Of a stretch of 64,000 nucleotides of DNA, positions 24,541-33,852 are shown one piece after another (the stretch's first letter is position 1; the number at the start of each line of letters is the position of its first letter). The DNA lies in contig NZ_AP023032.1 of the NCBI RefSeq assembly GCF_019670105.1, positions 3,979,501 to 4,043,500 of the forward strand, given 5' to 3'. Source of the DNA: Agarivorans albus. GTDB taxonomy: Bacteria; Pseudomonadota; Gammaproteobacteria; Enterobacterales; Celerinatantimonadaceae. The translations under genes and the position numbers were made by a program. A model generated the notes under the pieces. It was not told where the DNA came from. It worked only from the letters and a program-made list of their open reading frames with translations, and made no database searches.

Positions 24541-26940
24541 TTAATTAAATAAACTTTGTAGCCACGTTTTGGCCTTAGTTGCACTTTGTTGCACACAGCC
24601 TTCGGCTAATTCAGCTTGGCTGCTAGGTGCAGGCAGTAAGCTTGTTTCACCACAGCCGGCAGAAGTTGGATGCCCATTCGCTTTGGCAAAATGTACCCAG
24701 CTAAGGTTATCGGGTTGCATGGCTCGTAGCGACTGTGGATACGAGGTTTTGAGATATGCCGCATACACAGGTAATGCCGCAGAAGAACCGGTAACTGCTG
24801 CCGGCTTGTTGTCGTCTCGCCCAACCCAAACCGTAACAATCTCTCGCTGGTCTATACCCACATACCAACTGTCGCGTAAATCGTTAGTGGTGCCCGTTTT
24901 GCCCGCCAAATCAACCTTGGGAATACGCCACTTGAGCGAGCGCGCAGTGCCACTGCGAGTCACTTGGCTCATGCCATACAGAGTGAGGAAGTTGGCCATT
25001 TCAGACCAGCGGCGCTCTGCGTCATTATCAGCTTTATACAATACATTGCCTTGACCGTCGTTCACTTGGTGCACGGCATAAAGTGGGCGATATTCACCGT
25101 CCCCACCTAGGGTTTGATAAAGCTGTGCCATTTGAAATGGCGACAGGCTCAAGCTTCCTAAAAGTATCGACGGATAAGGGCGAGTATTCTCCTCCAAGCC
25201 AGCCAACTTTAAGGTATCAACTACCGAATCGACCCCCACTTCAAGGCCTAAGCGCACCGTGGGTACGTTAAGTGACTCAGCCAAGGCTCGCACTAACATC
25301 ACAGGCTCACTAAAGCTCTTATCGTAGTTATTAGGCTGCCAATTGGTGCCATCATCTAAAGGCACCGCCAAGGGGCTGTTTTCCAACAACTCGCCTAACT
25401 GATGCCCTTGCTCTATCGCGGTGAGGTAGACAAAGGGTTTAACTAAGGAGCCAATTTGGCGGCGCGCATCCAATGCCCGGTTAAACCCTTGGTTATTCTT
25501 TTCCCTGCCGCCAATTAGCGCGCGAATCGCGCCCGTATGGCGCTCACTAATCACCATGGCAGTTTGCAATTGCTTTTTCGCGCCCTTGTCTAACTGTTCT
25601 AAAACATTTTGCGCGGCGCTTTGAGCATGACGTTGTGATAGCGGATCCAGCGTAGTAAATACCTTCACACCGTTGTAATTACGCCAGTTGTTAGCATGCT
25701 GCTGCAGCTCTCGGCGAACCAGCGATACAAAGCCTGGCGTTTTCTGATAGCCCATACTGCCACGCTTGCTCAAGCCTAATGGTTTTTTCACAGCCAGCTG
25801 ATAACGCTCGGCCGACAATTCACCTTCTTCGGCTAATATACGTAAAACCAAGTCACGACGATTTATCGCGCGCTGTTCATGGCGCCATGGATCGTAATAT
25901 GAAGGGCCTTTAATAATGGCCACTAACAAAGCCACTTGCTCCACCGATAAATCATTCACTGGGCGACCAAAATAGAAATAACTAGCGAGGCCAATGCCAT
26001 GCACCGCATTACTTCCATTTTGCCCAAGATACACTTCGTTAAAATAGCTCTCTAAAATTTCATCTTTGCTGTAGCGAAAGTCTATTAATAGCGCCATGTA
26101 GGCTTCTTGCAACTTACGCCATAAGGTACGTTCGCGCGTTAAAAAGAAGTTTTTAGCCAACTGTTGAGTAATCGTGCTGCCGCCTTGTACCGTGCGTCCG
26201 GCACGTAAATTCACTACTAAGGCGCGAGCAATCGCCATGGGTGACACTCCGTCATGCTCATAAAACTGGCGATCTTCGGTAAGTATCAAGGCCTGCTTTA
26301 AGCTTGCTGGAATATCATTTAAAGGCACAAACAACCGGTCTTCCTGCTCTGTCACATTCAGGCGTTCAAGCAATACTGGGTCAAGTCGGGTTTGAGCAAT
26401 CTCTTCACCGGTATCACGGTGCTGAATTTTGGCCAAACGTGAAGGGCTAAAAGTGAGCAGCATCGGCAACTCGGGCTCTACCCCATCGGCAAACTCAAAT
26501 TGGCGGCGTACTACCTCAATTTTGGTTTCCGATACCGCATATTCACCACCACGTTTAGCACGTTTTACTTTGCGATAATTTAGTAACGCCAACTCATCTT
26601 GCAGCTCTTTTCTGCTTAGGCGTAAACCAGGATAGAGCTGTAGCTCTCGGCCATACACCGCTGCCGGCAGTTGCCACTTATCACCAGTAAAACGCTGCTG
26701 AATTTTGCTGTCTAGTACCACACCCCAGGCAACCATAATGACAATGCCAACTAATGCTAGCTTCCAACTAATGCCCCACAAGCGTTTTCCCCATGAAGGC
26801 TTGGTATTTTTTTTAGCGCTTGAGCGCGGTTTAGTGGTCTTTTTAGCTGGAGTACGTTTACTTTTGCTAGCCGGCTTCTTTGCCGAGGCTTTTTTGGGGC
26901 TTGGCTTTTTGGCCGAGCTATCGGGCTTCTTAGGACTCAT
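24541..26940 (-). CDS. mrcB: Penicillin-binding protein 1B
   Basis: A 799-residue bifunctional peptidoglycan synthase. Order: a lysine/serine/proline-rich cytoplasmic tail (1-50), one membrane segment (about 55-75), a UB2H-like domain (about 85-170), a GT51 glycosyltransferase with the catalytic glutamate in LTEDRQFYEHDGVSP (about 225) and GGSTITQQLAKNFFL, and a transpeptidase with SLVK, SLN and KTGTT motifs. The C-terminus is short. In E. coli it works with the lipoprotein LpoB, which is not in this window. The basic tail is longer and more repetitive than usual. Confidence 0.95.
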   Translation of the reverse strand: MSPKKPDSSAKKPSPKKASAKKPASKSKRTPAKKTTKPRSSAKKNTKPSWGKRLWGISWKLALVGIVIMVAWGVVLDSKIQQRFTGDKWQLPAAVYGRELQLYPGLRLSRKELQDELALLNYRKVKRAKRGGEYAVSETKIEVVRRQFEFADGVEPELPMLLTFSPSRLAKIQHRDTGEEIAQTRLDPVLLERLNVTEQEDRLFVPLNDIPASLKQALILTEDRQFYEHDGVSPMAIARALVVNLRAGRTVQGGSTITQQLAKNFFLTRERTLWRKLQEAYMALLIDFRYSKDEILESYFNEVYLGQNGSNAVHGIGLASYFYFGRPVNDLSVEQVALLVAIIKGPSYYDPWRHEQRAINRRDLVLRILAEEGELSAERYQLAVKKPLGLSKRGSMGYQKTPGFVSLVRRELQQHANNWRNYNGVKVFTTLDPLSQRHAQSAAQNVLEQLDKGAKKQLQTAMVISERHTGAIRALIGGREKNNQGFNRALDARRQIGSLVKPFVYLTAIEQGHQLGELLENSPLAVPLDDGTNWQPNNYDKSFSEPVMLVRALAESLNVPTVRLGLEVGVDSVVDTLKLAGLEENTRPYPSILLGSLSLSPFQMAQLYQTLGGDGEYRPLYAVHQVNDGQGNVLYKADNDAERRWSEMANFLTLYGMSQVTRSGTARSLKWRIPKVDLAGKTGTTNDLRDSWYVGIDQREIVTVWVGRDDNKPAAVTGSSAALPVYAAYLKTSYPQSLRAMQPDNLSWVHFAKANGHPTSAGCGETSLLPAPSSQAELAEGCVQQSATKAKTWLQSLFN

Positions 26941-27254
26941 ACTGCCTTACTGCTTAATCAAACCTTAGGGGATGGCCTGCAATAGATAATGCGAGAAAAA
27001 AGGCAGGCCAAAAGTGCTGTTAGGATACTCCCACTAGCCCAATTTTTTAAGCACAAATATAAGCATGCTGCGCAGATACTTATTTCTGGATAAACAAAAA
27101 CGAAGCTATTAATTAAACGCGCCTTATAAGGCTGTTTAAACAACTCGCTGTTACACAACAAAAATCAGCTCAATGACTAAAGCTGCGATTATTTTCTTTA
27201 AATCAGCTCGCTGTTAACATAGGCAAACTTTGGGTTGTAAAAGTTAAACGACGA
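26941..27254. other. Intergenic region between divergent mrcB and the IclR-type gene
   Basis: About 314 bases, presumably holding both promoters. The mrcB ribosome site (TAAGG on the minus strand) adjoins its start. A 67-codon minus-strand frame (26958-27161) lacks a ribosome site and known features. No clear operator, repeat or RNA was seen. Confidence 0.4.
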
Positions 27255-28034
27255 ATGGATAAGAAATCGCCTGCTGCTAACAAATACGCTGTGCCTGCGC
27301 TAGATAAAGGCTTAGATATTTTGGAATACATGGTTAGCCAAGAATTGCCAAAATCTCAAACCGAGATAGCCACAGCACTTGCTAGAGGCGCCAACGAAAT
27401 CTATCGCGTATTGGTTGGTTTAGAAGCAAGAGGCTACTTAATTAGAGATGAAGTATCAGGTAAATATCGCGCCTCGTTAAAAATTTACAACCTGTCTCGC
27501 CGCATTTCTCCAATAGATAAAATGCGCCAGTGCGCCCTGCCGCACATGGAAGACCTGGCTTTTTCATCTGGTCACTCTTGCCACCTAAGCATGTTGTATC
27601 AAAGCCAAGCCATGGTGATAGTGCATGCTCAAAGCCACGACCCAGTGTCGATTAATATTGCTGAAGGTTCACTTTTTCCTACCAGCGCCACTGCCTCTGG
27701 ACGCGTATTGCTGGCGAACAGTAAGCCCGATGTACAAGCAATGATTTTGGAGCGCGACCAGCACTACCAACAAATGAAAGCCGCGCAACGCAAGCTGTTC
27801 ATTCAGCAACTCGCTTTAATCAAGCAAAACGGAACCTATTCTGCTGCCAATGAGCTCACAAAAGGGGTATATGAATCTGCAGTATTGGTGGGAGAGCCAG
27901 AAGGCTTAGTGATCGCCTCTTTAGCCATTACGACGCTCAACTCGACTGCTACAGATGAGCACTCGGAAAGTTCAGAGCTAATAAGCAAAGCCCAAGCAAC
28001 TGCCAAGCAGATTACTCAGCAATTGGGTTGTTAG
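27255..28034 (+). CDS. IclR family transcriptional regulator
   Basis: A 259-residue regulator with an N-terminal winged helix-turn-helix (about 15-75: ALDKGLDILEYMVSQ, KSQTEIATALARGANEIYRVLVGLEARGYL) and a C-terminal effector-binding domain (about 85-255) with the family SATASGRVLLAN and LTKGVYESAVLVG blocks. Members sense small molecules from sugar or aromatic breakdown. It faces the leftward sugar locus (GH2 enzyme, MFS transporter), whose promoters share a palindrome, so it is the likely local regulator. That link is inference. It ends at a perfect hairpin. Confidence 0.85.
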   Translation: MDKKSPAANKYAVPALDKGLDILEYMVSQELPKSQTEIATALARGANEIYRVLVGLEARGYLIRDEVSGKYRASLKIYNLSRRISPIDKMRQCALPHMEDLAFSSGHSCHLSMLYQSQAMVIVHAQSHDPVSINIAEGSLFPTSATASGRVLLANSKPDVQAMILERDQHYQQMKAAQRKLFIQQLALIKQNGTYSAANELTKGVYESAVLVGEPEGLVIASLAITTLNSTATDEHSESSELISKAQATAKQITQQLGC

Positions 28035-28045
28035 TCGCTCGCTAA

Positions 28046-28077
28046 AACCACAGCGATGAACGCTCACCGCTGTGGTT
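28046..28077 (+). terminator. Hairpin after the IclR-type gene
   Basis: Perfect 10-base-pair stem AACCACAGCG/CGCTGTGGTT with a 12-base loop, 12 bases after the stop. Only a short T tail follows (GTAACTT). Confidence 0.6.
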
Positions 28078-28148
28078 GTAACTTAGGCTTAAAAAGCCGC
28101 ATCTCTCTCACTAAGAACAGCTAATTTAAGCCCATGCCATATCCGAGC

Positions 28149-30512
28149 TTATTTAAACTCCCACATCTCTGGCCAGTAGCGGTAAACACTGTGGCCATAT
28201 TTATCTAGGCGCGCTTGTGCCTCGGCTAAATAGGCCAAACTTTGCTGTTTGGCGGCAAGCTGTTCACCCACTAACAAGCGGTAAGCATTGCTTGCTAAAC
28301 TTTCTCCCTGTTGATTTTTTAGCGCCAATCTCACTTCAAATTCGCCGCTTGCATCGTTCGGTAAGCGCCATTCCAGCTCAGAAAATTTAGCCGAGCTGTC
28401 AGCCAGCACATCCAAGTTAATACAGTTGCTGGCACAAACCTGCCCTTGATAGACAACTTGCCACTCATAACTTAACTGCTGGTAGGCATGTTGGTAGTCA
28501 TTCACTACCCACAAACTGGCCGAAAATACTTCACCCGCTTGCCAACGGCGCTTTTCAAACTGCAAACTTGGTAGCAACGGTTGGTAGGTTCGTTTTAGGT
28601 AATCAAAACTAATTTTCTTTTCACCATAAAAATCGACCACTCCCCACTTAATATCTGGCACATGGGTAATAAAGTGACAAATTGCTACCCCGCTCATTTT
28701 AGGTTTTCGGCGGCGATAGGTTTCTAGCGCAAATTGAATCACTGTACCTTGGGCAATTTGAGTGGCTTCGACAAACTCTTCCAAAGAGCCCATTTTGTAG
28801 TCATTAAACACTTCAAAATTCAGATTTTTAAGGATATCTATATCTGCCCAATGGTAAGCCCAGCTAGGACCCATCGGCCACAGTTCATCTTCAGGGATAA
28901 ACTTTTTAAGGCTTGGAATAGACGGCGCAGAAGCAGCAGTTAGCTCTGGAATAATCGCGCAATCTAAGGCCGGGTAATATTCCTCCATAAACTCTGCCCC
29001 ACCTTGATAGTAGTGTTCGTTAGCATGGATGGATTCATTCGGCTTAAAGCCCATATTCACTGCCGACTCTGAGCTAAGTGGTGATGCCAAACCATAAGGA
29101 ACGTTAGTTTGGTCTGCTACCGCTTCGCCAATACGCTCCATTAAAGCTTTATTACCACTTTCTTCGTGAGCCCCTGAGAAAAAGACCTCTTCTCCGCCCA
29201 TCCAAAAGATTTGCGACGGATGATTACGGCGCTGCTTAACCGTTTCGATACACTCGTGTAATACCCCACCAATAAACTCAGGATCTTTAGGGTAAGCCTG
29301 AGTCGCCAAAGTAAAGTTAGTCCAAACGGTGATACCTAGTTCATCACAAATGCGGTAAAAATCCGGTACTTCTGGTGGGTGCCAACCAAAGATACGCAAG
29401 TTGTTGATGTTAGCCTGTTTAACCATGGCTAAGCGGTCTTCATATTTGCTTAGACTGTTTTGACCGTATAGAAACGAAGGCTGGCCTCCCCAACAAGCCG
29501 AACGTAAGAAATGCTTTTTGCCGTTGATAACAAAGGTCCATGGAAACTCGGCCTGCTCGCGCGAATAGCCCGGATTAAACGCCATGCTAACCTCACGTAA
29601 GCCGATCACCTCTGCGCAGCTATCGACGGAAGAGTCGTCAAGTTGGACTTCCACCTGCAAGTTATAAAGGTGTTGCTGTCCCATATCCCAAGGCCACCAT
29701 AACTTGGCATCTTCAACTTTGATGGTGTGGCTACAAGTGTTTATACCGGGAGCCAACTGATGAACAGACTGTTGGTATATTGTTTCGGTTTGACAATTTT
29801 TGCCCGACAACTGTGAAAGCAAAGTAACTTGCTTAGGCTCCGAGCTGTAATTAGTAACTTCGTAGCTGGCATTAACAAGCGCAGTGTTGCTATTCTCAAG
29901 TCGAACATCACTACGGATGCTTGATATTTTAAGCTGTTCAGATGCTACCACTCGCACCGGGCGCCAAATGCCAAATGGCACTAATCCAGAGAAATAGTCG
30001 CCCGAAAAGTTAACCTTTTTACCGCCACAATTTCGGTAATTTTTAGGTGGAGGATCAAGCTTAATCATCAGCATATTGGCACCACCACGCCAATCTTCAA
30101 AGCTAACCACATCACTTACGTCAAACTCAAAGGCAGAAAACATGCCTTCGTGGCGCCCAAGGTGCGTGCCGTTTAGCCACACATCACAGCTGTAATCTAC
30201 ACCCTCAAACTGCAGTACAATCTTTTTACCTTGCATCGATTCAGTAACCGCAAAACGATGGCAGTACCACCACTCATACTCGGCCACCCATTTAGCCCGA
30301 TGCATATTGCGGCCGAAATACGGATCGGCAATTTCATTAGCACGCCAAAGATCGGTATAAACATCGCCAGGAACGGTCGCAAAATTCCAGCTAAAGTGCG
30401 TACCTTGATACTCAGCAGGTAACAAATGTAAGCCTTCTTTTATACCTTGACCGGGCCGCATTCGCTCCATCTGCCAACGGCAGCCGCTCAATTCAATCAC
30501 TTCTCTAGTCAT
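28149..30512 (-). CDS. Glycoside hydrolase family 2 enzyme (beta-mannosidase-like)
   Basis: A 787-residue cytoplasmic exo-glycosidase with no signal peptide. The N-terminal jelly-roll sugar-binding domain (about 1-180) carries FEGVDYSCDVWLNGTHLGRHEGMF; a beta-sandwich follows (185-300), then a TIM barrel (300-600). The acid/base is probably in WMGGEEVFF and the nucleophile in IIPELTAAS. The WHPPEVPDFYRICDELGI and WGVVDFYGEKK segments resemble beta-mannosidases and exo-glucosaminidases more than LacZ. The frame opens at 30545, but ATG 30512 has GAGGG just upstream. The substrate is probably an oligosaccharide brought in by the upstream symporter. Confidence 0.85.
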   Translation of the reverse strand: MTREVIELSGCRWQMERMRPGQGIKEGLHLLPAEYQGTHFSWNFATVPGDVYTDLWRANEIADPYFGRNMHRAKWVAEYEWWYCHRFAVTESMQGKKIVLQFEGVDYSCDVWLNGTHLGRHEGMFSAFEFDVSDVVSFEDWRGGANMLMIKLDPPPKNYRNCGGKKVNFSGDYFSGLVPFGIWRPVRVVASEQLKISSIRSDVRLENSNTALVNASYEVTNYSSEPKQVTLLSQLSGKNCQTETIYQQSVHQLAPGINTCSHTIKVEDAKLWWPWDMGQQHLYNLQVEVQLDDSSVDSCAEVIGLREVSMAFNPGYSREQAEFPWTFVINGKKHFLRSACWGGQPSFLYGQNSLSKYEDRLAMVKQANINNLRIFGWHPPEVPDFYRICDELGITVWTNFTLATQAYPKDPEFIGGVLHECIETVKQRRNHPSQIFWMGGEEVFFSGAHEESGNKALMERIGEAVADQTNVPYGLASPLSSESAVNMGFKPNESIHANEHYYQGGAEFMEEYYPALDCAIIPELTAASAPSIPSLKKFIPEDELWPMGPSWAYHWADIDILKNLNFEVFNDYKMGSLEEFVEATQIAQGTVIQFALETYRRRKPKMSGVAICHFITHVPDIKWGVVDFYGEKKISFDYLKRTYQPLLPSLQFEKRRWQAGEVFSASLWVVNDYQHAYQQLSYEWQVVYQGQVCASNCINLDVLADSSAKFSELEWRLPNDASGEFEVRLALKNQQGESLASNAYRLLVGEQLAAKQQSLAYLAEAQARLDKYGHSVYRYWPEMWEFK

Positions 30513-30543
30513 TTCGCCCTCAAGCTTCAAATAGAAACAATAC

Positions 30544-30557
30544 ATTTATATATAAAT
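30544..30557. promoter_or_regulatory. Palindromic operator candidate, GH2 promoter
   Basis: The 14-base perfect palindrome ATTTATATATAAAT lies 32 bases before the GH2 start. On the minus strand a TTGCTT and a TATATA with a 17-base spacer overlap it, so a protein bound here would block transcription. A near copy is at 32186-32199. Confidence 0.45.
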
Positions 30558-30708
30558 ATATTATTCACCAAGCAATAAGATCAATTGAAAAAAGCGCCAA
30601 ATATGATCCTGCTCTAAATAAATAGCGGGTCTTAAGCAAACGTATAAGCCTCTTCAAAGGCTTGGCTTCAAGTGAAAATTAAAGGGGAGTGCGCCAGCTA
30701 GCAGCTAC

Positions 30709-30737
30709 AAAAAAAGGGCTCAGCAAAAGCTGGCCCC
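30709..30737 (-). terminator. Terminator after the MFS gene
   Basis: On the minus strand GGGGCCAGC pairs imperfectly with GCTGAGCCC (loop TTTT) and a run of seven T follows. It separates the transporter transcript from the GH2 gene, which has its own promoter. Confidence 0.65.
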
Positions 30738-30764
30738 AAACAAGGAGAACAAAAACAGATAGAT

Positions 30765-32027
30765 TTAATTAGCTATAGCGCTATTGGCTGCGGGCGCTTG
30801 TGACTTTGTGCTAAGCGTAAACATGGCTAACACCGTGGCAGCGGCGGCAAACAAACCAAAATAGATATAACTCCAAGGGAAGCCATATTGGTCGTACATG
30901 CTGCCCATAACCGGTGACGCAATGGCGGTCATTACATTGTTAACTACTTGAAAACCAAACATATAAGTAAAGGAGTTAACTTTTCTGTCGAACTGTTCGG
31001 CGGTGTACGCAAATACCGAAATAATGAGCATTGGATTCACAATACCAAATAGCAATTTAGCCACCAGCGCTAAGTAAAAATTCTTCTCGCCTAAGCCAGC
31101 GTAACCAATCATTAATAACACCGCAGAAATGCCCGCAGCAGTTAATACTAAACTGCCTTTTGCCCCCACCTTTTTAATGATCAATGGCACCGCCATACTG
31201 AAGAAAAACAAAAAGATCGCGGTTATGCCATCCATGCTAGAACTAAATGAAATGCCTTCTTCTTGGGTGGGAAAGAAGCTTATAAAGTAACGAGTAAACT
31301 GGGTCATCGACGTCCAAAACACCACTGAGATGGTGCCTGCATAGGTCATAAAGGCCCACATTTTTGGCTGCTTAAGTAAAGCAATCACATCGGCTTTCTG
31401 GATCTTCTCTTGGGAAATAACCTCATTATCTAAGCCGTCTAAGTGGCGCACTTTAAGCAGCAAGGTACACAACAGCATGAGTACTGCAGAAACGCTGCAC
31501 GCGTGGAAAATAAGATCTGGATTAATGTTATACAAAAAGCCAGCTAACACTGCCGACACGCCCCAAGCTGCAATGCCAAAACCATTCACAATGCCAAAGT
31601 CACTGGCGTGGCAGCGAGCAAAGCGGTCACTGTAAGAAGCAATCACACCACTTCCTGCCTGAAACAGCATTCCCAAATACACAGAGCCAACCACAATACC
31701 AAGTGCAAAGGTTGCGCTGTTTGCCAACAAAGGGCCATAAACATAAATGTAGAACGGCCCAATGGCTAAACTCAGTACTGCAATAAAATAAATTAGGTGC
31801 TTTTTAAGCCCTAACTTATCCAATATGTAACCAAAGGCAGGTTTAAACAACACGGCTATGCCGGTTTGCAAACCAAACAACACTCCTATCTGCGAGCCAT
31901 CAATACCCACGCGATCATTTAGCCAAACTGAAAACAACGATCCAGAGCTTAAAGACCAGAAAAAGTTATAGAAGAAATACATTAGGCAGATTTTAGCCAT
32001 GGCAACGCGGTTACTATCGGTTTTCAT
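30765..32027 (-). CDS. MFS sugar transporter, oligosaccharide:H+ symporter (LacY-like) family
   Basis: A 420-residue inner-membrane transporter with about 12 hydrophobic segments. The N-terminal YFFYNFFWSLSSGSLFSVWLND and the loop FGYILDKLGLKKH after TM2 match the LacY/oligosaccharide:H+ symporter branch. The centre holds a cytoplasmic loop with charged residues (EKIQKADVIALLK). The likely cargo is the oligosaccharide cut by the GH2 enzyme next to it. The start overlaps a 34-residue membrane-protein gene by four bases (ATGA), so the two are translationally coupled. Confidence 0.85.
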   Translation of the reverse strand: MKTDSNRVAMAKICLMYFFYNFFWSLSSGSLFSVWLNDRVGIDGSQIGVLFGLQTGIAVLFKPAFGYILDKLGLKKHLIYFIAVLSLAIGPFYIYVYGPLLANSATFALGIVVGSVYLGMLFQAGSGVIASYSDRFARCHASDFGIVNGFGIAAWGVSAVLAGFLYNINPDLIFHACSVSAVLMLLCTLLLKVRHLDGLDNEVISQEKIQKADVIALLKQPKMWAFMTYAGTISVVFWTSMTQFTRYFISFFPTQEEGISFSSSMDGITAIFLFFFSMAVPLIIKKVGAKGSLVLTAAGISAVLLMIGYAGLGEKNFYLALVAKLLFGIVNPMLIISVFAYTAEQFDRKVNSFTYMFGFQVVNNVMTAIASPVMGSMYDQYGFPWSYIYFGLFAAAATVLAMFTLSTKSQAPAANSAIAN

Positions 32028-32128
32028 CGAGACTCCATTTGCTTAGTCGCAACACAGTAAATACTGAATGCCGCGGTAAAATTGATGAAGTTGATACTGC
32101 CAATGATGTAAATAATCCAAGCATCCAT
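32024..32128 (-). CDS. 34-residue membrane protein coupled to the MFS transporter
   Basis: A leftward ATG frame with AGGGAAG eight bases upstream. The product has a single hydrophobic stretch (about residues 4-27, WIIYIIGSINFINFTAAFSIY) and a short polar end (TKQMESR). Its TGA overlaps the transporter ATG as ATGA, a classic coupling arrangement, and the shared operator lies 58 bases upstream of this gene rather than of the transporter. So the transcript begins with this peptide. It may be a small accessory subunit of the symporter; I know no such family for LacY-like transporters. Confidence 0.6.
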   Translation of the reverse strand: MDAWIIYIIGSINFINFTAAFSIYCVATKQMESR

Positions 32129-32185
32129 TTACTGCACTTCCCTGCTCTGCAAACCCAACCTCAAGGATTCATTTGTAAATAAATT

Positions 32186-32199
32186 ATTCATATATAAAT
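32186..32199. promoter_or_regulatory. Palindromic operator candidate, MFS operon promoter
   Basis: ATTCATATATAAAT matches the GH2 promoter palindrome at 13 of 14 positions. On the minus strand it sits between a TTGATT and a TAATTT spaced by 17 bases. The same protein probably controls both units. Confidence 0.45.
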
Positions 32200-32538
32200 A
32201 TACAATCAACTGGCAAACGCTTAATTTATGATCTCTACCCCATCCCATAGGCAATATTGGCTTAATAAGAACTATAAGAGCAATAAAGTGCTCCCAAGGT
32301 GAAAGTCAATCCTAGTCAGCGAAGCTTACAAGAGCAGAGTAAAGAGAGGGTGGCACAAGCGCCAGACAACCTTGCCGCAGAATGCAGAGCTAGAAAAACC
32401 ACTTCATGAGAAAAGCTATGGGATGACCAAGCTAGTTTTGTCTCGGCGCCAGCGAGCTACTGCGTAAAATTAATACGCAGTAGGCATAATACGGCGCGCG
32501 TTACACAGTGCGTATTTTTGCTTGGCGATGCGGCAGGT
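32200..32538. other. Intergenic region between the MFS operon and the patatin gene
   Basis: About 340 bases with no supportable gene. It contains one clear element: the 10-base inverted repeat CTACTGCGTA/TACGCAGTAG (32457-32483, loop AAATTAA), located after the leftward patatin gene where a transcript end is expected, but without a T run. Confidence 0.5.
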
Positions 32539-33726
32539 TTATTGAACATGCTGCAAGCTAGGAGGTACATTTTCCCACAAAGAATCGGCTATGGTTTTCT
32601 GGTAGCCGTATTGGTACAGGCTGGTCATGTACTCTTTGGTAAAAGCTTCATCACTTATTTTAGAAAAGTCATTATCGATATAGGCAAGCCTAAAGCTCAT
32701 TTGATTGTGTTGAGCAAAGTGATAAATATGCTCTACATCGCCAATTCCTTGATTGCGGATGATAGTTGAAATGGAACGTAAACCGATATCTGTAAGGTTA
32801 TTATTGGTGACTTGATAATGTGGTTTTAACAAGCCATTGCGAATGACAAAGACATGCTGAGGATTACGTTCAAAGGGTAGGTTATAGTAAGCCCATTGAG
32901 GCACCAAAAACACTTGCCGAGATACGCCACCGTCTACGTGTAATTCTTCAAAGCGCTGCTGCCCATCATCAATAACAATGCTTTTTGCTGGAAATGCACC
33001 AGGTACAGAACTACTTGCAATAATGATATTTTGAATCAGTGTGATGGCCTCGTCACTGCCTACTTGAGCAATCTTTCCCACATCCCACAAAGACATTTTT
33101 TCGTTATCCAGGTTAGTTGTTCCAATAACTAATAAACGTCCTTTAGCCCGTTGCTCTGCTAACTGCTTAACAATGTCGGCATCAATGTAACTTCGTACTT
33201 GATCCTCAAAGCCTGCAGTATCAAGTACCGCTTCCCCACGCAGTAAGCTCCAAATGCTTTTAACCTGAAATAAACTGCTCATTGGCGTTTCGGTATAATA
33301 ATTTTTTAGGGTTGAATCATAGTCACTGCCCAAATACGCAAAAACTGAGACAATCGCGCCGGTTGATACCCCAGTCACCAAGTCAAACTCTGGCCTATCA
33401 CCGTTAGCCGTCCAAGCGTTTAATACACCAGCCGAAAAGGCACCATTTACTCCACCTCCCGACAACGCCAAGTGGTAAATGTCACTTCCCACACCGTTGT
33501 TTCGCGCTCGACTGTCGAGGATGCTTTGATACTCTTGCTCAATATTATGCTCAGTAATTTCGGTGCTTTCGCCATCCCAATACCGCAGCCCAGCGGTGGC
33601 TAATGGATACATTAACTCAGATTCTTGAGCAGCATTTCTCTCTGGTGAACTGCAGCCAACGACCATAAATAGCAGTAAAGCTAAGCAAAACCTTGAACGT
33701 ATTGAAATAAGCGGGAGCGTAGACAA
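32539..33726 (-). CDS. Patatin-like phospholipase lipoprotein
   Basis: A lipid acyl hydrolase of about 395 residues. It has a lipoprotein signal (RSRFCLALLLFMVVGCSS, lipobox VVGC), so it is membrane-anchored. The patatin active site is complete: oxyanion loop LALSGGGVNGAFSAG (about residues 85-100), the serine in GVSTGAIV, and the aspartate in HVDGGVS. No ATG is available upstream of the signal; the TTG at 33726 has GGAG nine bases before it, and TTG 33741 is the alternative. It could act on phospholipids of the envelope or as a toxin-like lipase; the sequence does not say. Confidence 0.85.
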   Translation of the reverse strand: MSTLPLISIRSRFCLALLLFMVVGCSSPERNAAQESELMYPLATAGLRYWDGESTEITEHNIEQEYQSILDSRARNNGVGSDIYHLALSGGGVNGAFSAGVLNAWTANGDRPEFDLVTGVSTGAIVSVFAYLGSDYDSTLKNYYTETPMSSLFQVKSIWSLLRGEAVLDTAGFEDQVRSYIDADIVKQLAEQRAKGRLLVIGTTNLDNEKMSLWDVGKIAQVGSDEAITLIQNIIIASSSVPGAFPAKSIVIDDGQQRFEELHVDGGVSRQVFLVPQWAYYNLPFERNPQHVFVIRNGLLKPHYQVTNNNLTDIGLRSISTIIRNQGIGDVEHIYHFAQHNQMSFRLAYIDNDFSKISDEAFTKEYMTSLYQYGYQKTIADSLWENVPPSLQHVQ

Positions 33727-33830
33727 AGAAAAGCACTCCAATTGAAGTAAATGAATAGAATAATCGTAACAGAAAGCAAGACAAATAAATTTAGTTATTA
33801 CTGTAAATAAGAGCTAGGGCTAACATCCAT

Positions 33831-33848
33831 GCTCAGCCCAAACTGAGC
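33831..33848 (-). terminator. Hairpin at the end of the outer-membrane barrel gene
   Basis: 6-base-pair stem GCTCAG/CTGAGC with a 6-base loop, four bases past the stop on the minus strand. No T run follows. Confidence 0.35.
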
Positions 33849-33852
33849 AAAA

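Noticed and set aside
26958-27161. 67-codon minus-strand frame upstream of mrcB
   Set aside because: It overlaps the region expected to hold the mrcB promoter and lacks a ribosome site, signal or domain.
32518-32769. 83-codon plus-strand frame over the end of the patatin gene
   Set aside because: It is the antisense shadow of the patatin coding region, with no ribosome site.
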